DNA from: Clostridiales bacterium
GTDB taxonomy: Bacteria > Bacillota > Clostridia > Lachnospirales > Lachnospiraceae
Direction: 5' to 3'
DNA length: 11,109 nucleotides
NCBI GenBank assembly: GCA_021203115.1
Contig: JAJQBV010000178.1
Location: 1-11,109 of the forward strand
Positions 6,551 through 11,109 of this stretch are shown here, in pieces. Made by a program: the position numbers and the translations under genes. The notes beneath the pieces were generated by a model. That model saw only the letters and a program-made list of their open reading frames with translations. It made no database searches and had not been told where the DNA came from. Each line of letters begins with the position of its first letter. The stretch's first letter is position 1.

Positions 6551-7396
6551 TCAGTTGCGCTGACACAACTGTTGATAGATGTCCCGCTTCCCGACGCCGC
6601 GGTCTCTCGCGACCTGCTTCATGGCCTCCTTGCGGTCCATCCCGCCATCCGTGTAGTATGCCATGTGCTCTTCGACGCTCATACTCTTCCAGCTCTCGCG
6701 CTCTCTGCGGGCAATCTCTGCCCGGTCGCGCCCCTCGATCACGATGACGCATTCTCCCCGCACACCGTTCTGTTCATAGTAGGAAACAGCCTCGGAAAAT
6801 GTCGTCCGGAACACGGTCTCATACTTCTTTGTCAACTCCCGGCAAACCGATATTCTACGCTCTCCCAGCGCAGATTGCAAGTCTTTTAATGTAGAAATCA
6901 GATGATGCGGCGCCTCATAGACGATCAGTGTGCGCGTGTCGTCGCGCAGCTCATCCAGAATCGCCGCCCGTTCCTTTTTCTCCCGCGGCAGAAAAGCCTC
7001 AAAGGAAAACCGCCGCGCAGGCAGGCCGGACAAAGTCAGCGCCGTGACGCAGGCTGCGGCTCCCGGAAGGGAGGTCACCTCGATTCCCTCCTCATAGCAG
7101 ATGCGCACCAGATCCTCCCCCGGATCCGAGATCGCGGGCGTCCCCGCATCCGTGATGAGAGCGACGTTCTGCCCGTCCCGCATCTTTTCTACCAGAGAAT
7201 AGGCTTTTTCGATCTTATTGTATTCGTGATAACTGGTCAGCGGAGTCTTAATCTCAAAATGATTTAACAGCTTGATGGAATTTCTTGTGTCCTCCGCCGC
7301 GATCAGGTCCACTTCCTTCAGGACGCGCAGAGCCCGCAGCGTGATATCCTCCAGATTCCCGATCGGCGTCGCACACAGATAAAGTTTGCCGGCCAT
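6551..7396 (-). CDS. rsmI: 16S rRNA (cytidine1402-2'-O)-methyltransferase RsmI
   Basis: Methylates the ribose of C1402 in the decoding centre of 16S rRNA with S-adenosylmethionine, acting on the small subunit. At 281 aa it has normal family length. The tetrapyrrole-methylase fold is shown by ATPIGNLEDIT (9-19), AEDTR (34-38), TDAGTPAISDPG (82-93) and LPGAAA (110-115). FEAFLP (132-137) replaces the more common FxGFLP. The C-terminal helical part contains DRKEAMKQVARDRGVGKRDIY, the usual KEAIKxVA-RGxxKxxVY region. The ATG at 7394-7396 follows GGGAGGAGA, which lies in the 14-bp gap after trmN6. It is last in the operon and is followed by the hairpin at 6462-6504. The same gene follows trmN6 (yabB) closely in Bacillus subtilis, with yazA between. 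Confidence 0.97.
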   Translation of the reverse strand: MAGKLYLCATPIGNLEDITLRALRVLKEVDLIAAEDTRNSIKLLNHFEIKTPLTSYHEYNKIEKAYSLVEKMRDGQNVALITDAGTPAISDPGEDLVRICYEEGIEVTSLPGAAACVTALTLSGLPARRFSFEAFLPREKKERAAILDELRDDTRTLIVYEAPHHLISTLKDLQSALGERRISVCRELTKKYETVFRTTFSEAVSYYEQNGVRGECVIVIEGRDRAEIARRERESWKSMSVEEHMAYYTDGGMDRKEAMKQVARDRGVGKRDIYQQLCQRN

Positions 7397-7410
7397 CCCT
7401 GTCTCCTCCC

Positions 7411-8148
7411 TCAGTTCCCATAAATCTCATAAATCTCATCCGTATACTCTCCCGGCGCTTTGTACACGACCAGCGGCCGTTCCACCGTCATCCGCGGCCG
7501 CGCACCGGAGATTCCCTCGATCAGGACCATGTTCGGCTCCCGATCCGCATATGGATACACAAGCCGCATCCGCTTCGGCTCCAGCCGGTACCGCACCATG
7601 AGGGAAATGATCTCCGCCAGCCGGAAAGGCCGGTGCACCATAAAAAACCGCCCGCCCGGCTTCAGCACCTTTGCGCTCTCCCGAAGGACATCCTCCAGAC
7701 TGCACAGAACCTCATGCCGGGCGATCGTCTTTGCATCGTCCTGATTCCGAATCCCGTGGCTGTCCGTCATATACGGCGGATTCGCTGTGACCGCATCAAA
7801 AGAAGACGCCCCGAAAATACCCGAGGCATCTTTTATATCTCCTTCCACAATGTCAATCCTGTCCTCCAGATGATTGAGCGCCACGCTTCGTCTGGCCAGA
7901 TCAACACTGTAGGGCTGTATCTCCAACCCGGTAAAATGCCGACCGTCTGTCTTCGCCTCCAGAAGCAAGGGCAAAATCCCGTTCCCGCAGCCCAGATCCA
8001 GACAGTCTGCCCCGCGCTCGATTCTGGCAAAGCCGGACAAAAGCACCGCATCCATACCGAAACAGAACCCCTGCGAATTCTGGATGATCCGGTAGCCCTT
8101 CCGCTGAAGGTCGTCCACGCGCTCACCCGGCAACAGATCAATCGTCAT
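7411..8148 (-). CDS. trmN6: tRNA1(Val) (adenine37-N6)-methyltransferase family protein (TrmN6/YabB)
   Basis: Class I SAM-dependent methyltransferase of the YfiC/TrmN6 family, which N6-methylates A37 of tRNA-Val in E. coli; the Gram-positive YabB members are assumed to act similarly. Visible motifs in 245 aa: the family-specific start ERVDDLQRKGYRIIQ (9-23), followed by FCFGMDAVLLSGFA; the SAM motif LDLGCGNG (50-57); the acidic residue E76 that would contact the ribose; and the adenine N6-methylase motif NPPY (123-126). The ATG lies 11 bp inside the end of ricT and directly follows an in-frame TAG, so no earlier start is possible. The nearest G-rich site (GGGAGG) is 14 nt away, which suggests translational coupling to ricT. 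A 9-bp tandem repeat at 7420-7437 encodes EIYEIY at the C terminus. The exact tRNA target is inferred from family. Confidence 0.94.
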   Translation of the reverse strand: MTIDLLPGERVDDLQRKGYRIIQNSQGFCFGMDAVLLSGFARIERGADCLDLGCGNGILPLLLEAKTDGRHFTGLEIQPYSVDLARRSVALNHLEDRIDIVEGDIKDASGIFGASSFDAVTANPPYMTDSHGIRNQDDAKTIARHEVLCSLEDVLRESAKVLKPGGRFFMVHRPFRLAEIISLMVRYRLEPKRMRLVYPYADREPNMVLIEGISGARPRMTVERPLVVYKAPGEYTDEIYEIYGN

Positions 8149-9040
8149 CTAACTTCGATTTGCCTCCCTTATCCTCCAGAGAAGAAAGCTGCTTCATCTC
8201 CTCCTTGCTGACACGATCCCGTTTGCGCCGCCCCTTAAACTTCAGCTGGCTGACATGATACTCCCGGCTTTCCTTTTCCTCTCCGGTATCCACAACTACC
8301 TTCACCGTCTGGCGGATCACATTGACGCCGCTCACCTCGCCCTTCAATCCATCGTCTGTCGTCACCCGGTCTCCCGTCCGCGGAAGCCGACTGTTTAAAT
8401 ACTCATAGGTCTCCTGCTCATTTTTCAGGCAGCACATCAGACGTCCGCAGACTCCGGATATCTTCGTCGGATTCAGTGACAGGTTCTGCTCCTTCGCCAT
8501 CTTAATCGAAACAGGCGCGAAATCCGACAGGAAGGTGTGGCAGCACAGCGGCCGCCCGCAGATACCAACGCCGCCCAGAATCTTGGTCTCATCCCGGACA
8601 CCGATCTGGCGCAGCTCAATCCGGGTGCGAAAAACGCCCGCCAGATCTTTGACCAGATCACGGAAATCAATCCGTCCGTCCGCGGTAAAGTAAAACAGCA
8701 GCTTGTTGTTGTCAAACGTGTATTCTGCCTGTACCAGCTTCATGGCCAAACCGTGTTTTGCAATCTTTTCCTTGCAAATATCATATGCCTCGCGCTCCCG
8801 CTCCCGGTTGCGCGCCTCCCGGCGGTCATCCTCCGGCGTAGCCATGCGGATCACCGCTTTCAGCGGTTTTGAAATCTCGTCATCCGGAATGCCCTTCGGG
8901 GGCAGAATCACCGTGCCGTACTCAATGCCCCGCGCGGTCTCCACAATCACATGGCTCCCCCTCTCAATGGGCAGATCCTTCGGATCGAAGTAATATATTT
9001 TGCCCGCCTGACGAAAGCGGACTCCGACAATTGTTATCAT
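8138..9040 (-). CDS. ricT: PSP1-domain protein RicT (YaaT), regulator of mRNA maturation and development
   Basis: Member of the PSP1 family. In Bacillus subtilis RicT forms the Y-complex with RicA and RicF, binds [4Fe-4S] clusters, and guides RNase Y in maturing operon mRNAs; it is needed for competence, biofilm and sporulation. The 300-aa sequence has two Cys clusters typical of this group: CGRPLCC (C161, C166, C167) and CGRLMCC (C198, C203, C204). The N-terminal VGVRFRQAGKIYYFDP and the GRIDFRDLVKDLA region are conserved PSP1 features. The C-terminal 30-40 residues are highly charged and probably disordered. The ATG overlaps the holB stop by 4 bp (ATGA) and has AAGGAG 8 nt upstream, inside holB. 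ricT next to holB is the usual Firmicute order. No ricA or ricF is present in this window. Confidence 0.97.
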   Translation of the reverse strand: MITIVGVRFRQAGKIYYFDPKDLPIERGSHVIVETARGIEYGTVILPPKGIPDDEISKPLKAVIRMATPEDDRREARNREREREAYDICKEKIAKHGLAMKLVQAEYTFDNNKLLFYFTADGRIDFRDLVKDLAGVFRTRIELRQIGVRDETKILGGVGICGRPLCCHTFLSDFAPVSIKMAKEQNLSLNPTKISGVCGRLMCCLKNEQETYEYLNSRLPRTGDRVTTDDGLKGEVSGVNVIRQTVKVVVDTGEEKESREYHVSQLKFKGRRKRDRVSKEEMKQLSSLEDKGGKSKLDDD

Positions 9041-10137
9041 ATGATGTTCTCCTTTATGTCTAAAAGCAGCAGCTCCATCGTCAGCGACAGATTCACATTG
9101 GCTCCGATGCGCCGCCCCGCCGTCTCGACGGACTGCAGAATCCGGTTCAGGCCGCGGTAGGAAATCCGGTCGGCAATCTCCTGAATCAGGAATGCCTGCT
9201 CCTTAAAAATCAGATCTTCCCCGGCAGCCGTCGACTTATATAATAACACATCACGGAACAAAAGCAAAATCAAATCCAGAAAAACCGGTATGTTTTCCCT
9301 GTTCTCCGTGAGAAACCGCAGCTCGCCCGTCAGATCACTGACCGTCAGCTCCCTGACCCTGCGCACGAGCCGGAGCGTATAATCCTTGATCTCGTTAAAC
9401 TGTTCCGACGACGCCAAAAGCCTGGCCTGTCCGACATTTCCCTGCGCAAAGGCAATACTGATATCCGCCTGATAGTCCGGCACACGGCAGCGCTGCATCA
9501 GAAACGCGCGGATCTGTTCATCCGTCGCCGCCTTCAGCCCGAGCCTGACGCAGCGGGAGCGGATCGTCGGGAGAAACGCATCCGCATTCGTCGTCAGCAG
9601 GAGGATCACCGCATAGGCGGGCGGCTCCTCCAGCGTCTTTAAGAGTGCGTTCTGCGCCTGCACATTCATCGTCTCCGCTTCGTCGATAATATAAACCTTG
9701 TACCGGCTGCTGTACGGCTTCACGCAGATATCCGCGTTGACCTGCTCCCGGATGTCGTCCACCGAAATGCCGGTTTTTACATGAGTCACATAGATGATAT
9801 CCGGCTGATTTTTCCCCAGTGTCTGCACGCAGGACCGGCACTCCATACAGGGCTCCGTCGCGGCGGCACGGGCCCGGGCCGCCGGTGAGACGCCGAAATC
9901 CGTCTCCTCCGGAAGCGAAAAAAGCGTGACCTGCTCCGCAGCTTCCTCCGCACCGGAACACACCCTCTGCACCGTCTCGCACTGCAGCGTCATGGCAAAC
10001 GCTTCCGCAAGCATCCGTTTCCCCGCATGCTCCGGCCCGTCCAGAATATAGGCATGCGACACCTTGTCCATCGCAATGGCATTTTTGAAATGTGCTATGA
10101 TCTGCTCGTGACCGATAATGTCCTGAAAGCCTGCCAT
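9037..10137 (-). CDS. holB: DNA polymerase III subunit delta prime (HolB), with an insertion in the zinc module
   Basis: Stator subunit of the clamp loader that places the DnaN ring on primed DNA. At 366 aa it is slightly long. Domains: an AAA+ module with a Walker-A-like GPEHAGKR (34-41, Arg where Ser/Thr is usual, as expected for a subunit that need not hydrolyse ATP), IIDEAE (150-155), NALLKTLEEPP (163-173) and the SRC motif (194-196), then a C-terminal collar domain. The zinc module normally spaces its first Cys about nine residues before CxxCxxC. Here C53 and C97-C100-C103 are separated by more than 40 residues, with an extra acidic, Ala-rich stretch containing QVTLF (69-73). Downstream, ISVDDIREQVN and PYSSRYKVYIIDEAE are typical of clostridial HolB. 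The ATG has GGGAG 7 nt upstream and starts 4 bp after the kinase-like gene; its end overlaps ricT. Confidence 0.95.
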   Translation of the reverse strand: MAGFQDIIGHEQIIAHFKNAIAMDKVSHAYILDGPEHAGKRMLAEAFAMTLQCETVQRVCSGAEEAAEQVTLFSLPEETDFGVSPAARARAAATEPCMECRSCVQTLGKNQPDIIYVTHVKTGISVDDIREQVNADICVKPYSSRYKVYIIDEAETMNVQAQNALLKTLEEPPAYAVILLLTTNADAFLPTIRSRCVRLGLKAATDEQIRAFLMQRCRVPDYQADISIAFAQGNVGQARLLASSEQFNEIKDYTLRLVRRVRELTVSDLTGELRFLTENRENIPVFLDLILLLFRDVLLYKSTAAGEDLIFKEQAFLIQEIADRISYRGLNRILQSVETAGRRIGANVNLSLTMELLLLDIKENII

Positions 10138-10141
10138 GCCG

Positions 10142-10732
10142 TCACTCCCTCACCTGCCGGATATACGCCGCGACATCCGCGACAATCTGTTCCTTCTCCC
10201 GATTCTCAAACGTCCGCGTAATGCCTGCCTTTTTCAGATTTTCCTCTGAAAAATCCCTGTCGTCCGCCAGAAAGCGCCGGCACATCTCCGCGTACTTCGG
10301 CTCCTCCTGTTTGCGCTCCCGTTTGAGAGCCCGCGCCAGGCGCTCCCCGTCATCCACCCAGACGTAGATGGGGCATACCGCCTCCGCGCCGAAATAATCC
10401 CTAATCTGTCCGTAAGCCTCCGGCGTCCCGATCATCAGATAATCCTGCTTTGACAGATCGATCTGCCCGTCGTCCGCGGTAAAATACTTCCAGATACCGT
10501 GAACGGTGTCATAGGAGCGCATCTCGATCACCTTCCCGGCGCGCTCCATCTCCTGCGCTTCATCGTCCGTGCAGAAAAAATATGTCAGTCCCTCGACCTC
10601 CCCCACGCGGATGGGGCGCGTCGTATATAATACGATATGCTTTAAATGCAGATCTTCCATCGCCAGCAGACTTTTGTATATAAAATCCTTGCCGGAAGCA
10701 CTCTTACCCATAAGACAGAAAATTTTTCCCAT
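10142..10732 (-). CDS. Guanylate kinase-like nucleotide kinase
   Basis: P-loop kinase of the guanylate kinase family, 196 aa, expected to phosphorylate GMP (or a related nucleotide) using ATP. The P-loop GKSASGKD (9-16) has Asp where Ser/Thr is normal. The GMP-binding segment YTTRPIRVGEVEGLTYFF (36-53) keeps the Arg39, Arg42, Glu45 and Tyr51 equivalents. E70 and the Y74-G79 region stand where GMK has its second GMP contacts, but GNYYGT is replaced by YDTVHGIW. The Arg-rich segment RALKRERKQEE (about 134-144) and R152-R153 correspond to the lid. The ATG at 10730-10732 has AAGGAGG 7 nt upstream. It is first in the operon, 4 bp before holB. These deviations suggest a paralogue of the housekeeping gmk rather than gmk itself, hence no symbol. 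Confidence 0.85.
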   Translation of the reverse strand: MGKIFCLMGKSASGKDFIYKSLLAMEDLHLKHIVLYTTRPIRVGEVEGLTYFFCTDDEAQEMERAGKVIEMRSYDTVHGIWKYFTADDGQIDLSKQDYLMIGTPEAYGQIRDYFGAEAVCPIYVWVDDGERLARALKRERKQEEPKYAEMCRRFLADDRDFSEENLKKAGITRTFENREKEQIVADVAAYIRQVRE

Positions 10733-10762
10733 ATGATTTCCTCCTTATGCCCGCTTCTTAAT

Positions 10763-10791
10763 AGTATAGCTTCTTTTTAAATACCTGTAAA
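10763..10791 (-). promoter_or_regulatory. Sigma-A promoter of the kinase-holB-ricT-trmN6-rsmI operon
   Basis: On the minus strand TTTACA (10786-10791) and TATACT (10763-10768) are separated by exactly 17 nt. Both hexamers match consensus at 5 of 6 positions. Transcription would start about 10756, giving a leader of roughly 25 nt that contains the AAGGAGG of the kinase-like gene. The promoter lies in the 68-bp gap after the DUF4143-type gene, which lacks an evident terminator, so some read-through from upstream is possible. Confidence 0.68.
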
Positions 10792-10800
10792 GCAAACGGC

Positions 10801-11109
10801 TCACATCTGATTCTTCCGGAAAAACATCACAAAGTAAACCGGCAGATAAATAACCTTCCCCTTCACCTCAATTTCCCGCGCGTTCGACAGCACATATGCC
10901 TTCTTAACATGATAATCCTCATTCCTAACAAACGTATTCAGCGCACTGTGAACTGTATAATCCTTTCCGGATTTTACTTCAATCGGAACCGCGGAAAGAC
11001 TGTCATAGTCGTCAATCAGATAATCCACCTCTCCCTTACTGCGGTTGTCATAATAAAACAGTTGATAGCCGTGTGCAATCAATTCGCTGGCCACCACACT
11101 ATCATAAAC
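10801..11109 (-). CDS. DUF4143-type C-terminal domain of an ATP-binding protein (5' end outside window)
   Basis: The frame is open to the window edge; the first visible residues are VYDSVVASELIAHGYQLFYY, which match the start of the C-terminal domain of the AAA-DUF4143 family. The 102 visible residues include GEVDYL (26-31) and IEVKSGKDY (43-51). Together, D29 and the E44-x-K46 pair look like a PD-(D/E)XK nuclease-like core. Full-length members are about 400 aa with an N-terminal P-loop ATPase that is not in this window. A GTG within VVAS (11095-11097) could be mistaken for a start, but it lies inside the conserved motif, so the gene is simply cut by the window. Family function is poorly known; some members are discussed as toxin-antitoxin or defence-associated, which I cannot judge here. 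It is read toward the housekeeping operon. Confidence 0.82.
   Translation of the reverse strand, partial: VYDSVVASELIAHGYQLFYYDNRSKGEVDYLIDDYDSLSAVPIEVKSGKDYTVHSALNTFVRNEDYHVKKAYVLSNAREIEVKGKVIYLPVYFVMFFRKNQM

Noticed and set aside
7420..7437. 9-bp tandem repeat (two copies of ATAAATCTC)
   Set aside because: In-frame duplication encoding EIYEIY at the TrmN6 C terminus; only two copies, with no sign of a mobile or regulatory element.
7633..8211. 192-codon plus-strand frame across trmN6 and the ricT end
   Set aside because: Antisense to two well-supported genes and without family features.
9518..9982. 154-codon minus-strand frame inside holB
   Set aside because: Out-of-frame shadow of holB; Gly/Cys/Arg-rich composition and no start site.
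11095..11097. GTG as the true start of the DUF4143-type gene
   Set aside because: The frame continues to the window edge with residues VYDSV that belong to the conserved domain, so this is an internal Val.

Overview
The window looks like chromosomal DNA from an anaerobic Firmicute, most likely a moderately high-GC member of the Lachnospiraceae. The grounds are strong AAGGAGG-type ribosome binding sites, a holB-ricT-trmN6-rsmI gene block, a RicT protein (a Bacillota marker), an acidic Thr/Glu-rich sugar-binding lipoprotein, and the style of the DeltaPrime and MATE proteins. Species cannot be named from the sequence alone.

Left part (1-3132, all minus strand): a sugar ABC importer of the MglBAC/RbsBAC type. 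The order of transcription is a leader with inverted repeats, a candidate catabolite-control site and a possible 26-codon ORF; then the substrate-binding lipoprotein (1692-2957); an intercistronic hairpin (1613-1656); the double ATPase (54-1580); and the first 16 codons of a permease (1-49) that runs off the window. The hairpin would let the binding protein be made in excess over the membrane components. The substrate is not determinable here.

Middle part (3185-6504): a plus-strand DUF885 metallopeptidase-like protein with an N-terminal membrane anchor, divergent from the importer, and a convergent minus-strand MATE efflux transporter (5066-6406) with its own candidate promoter. A hairpin with T-runs on both sides (6462-6504) closes the next operon.

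Right part (6551-10791, minus strand): a tight housekeeping operon transcribed from a good sigma-A promoter (TTTACA-N17-TATACT). The order is guanylate-kinase-like protein, holB (DNA polymerase III delta prime), ricT, trmN6 and rsmI, with gaps of 4 and 14 bp or overlaps of 4 and 11 bp. This resembles the Bacillus tmk-...-holB-ricT-yabA-trmN6-yazA-rsmI neighbourhood, but yabA and yazA are absent and a GMP-kinase-like gene sits near the tmk position. Replication clamp loading, mRNA-maturation control and tRNA/rRNA methylation are thus co-expressed.

Right edge (10801-11109): the C-terminal 102 residues of a DUF4143-type (ATPase-linked) protein.

The most interesting single observation is in HolB. 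Its zinc module carries a roughly 35-residue insertion between the first cysteine and the CxxCxxC, and that insertion contains QVTLF, a close match to the bacterial sliding-clamp-binding motif. The second is the leader of the sugar importer, where a perfectly spaced SD and small ORF, a candidate promoter and a cre-like site overlap. No CRISPR array, IS element, tRNA or rRNA was seen.
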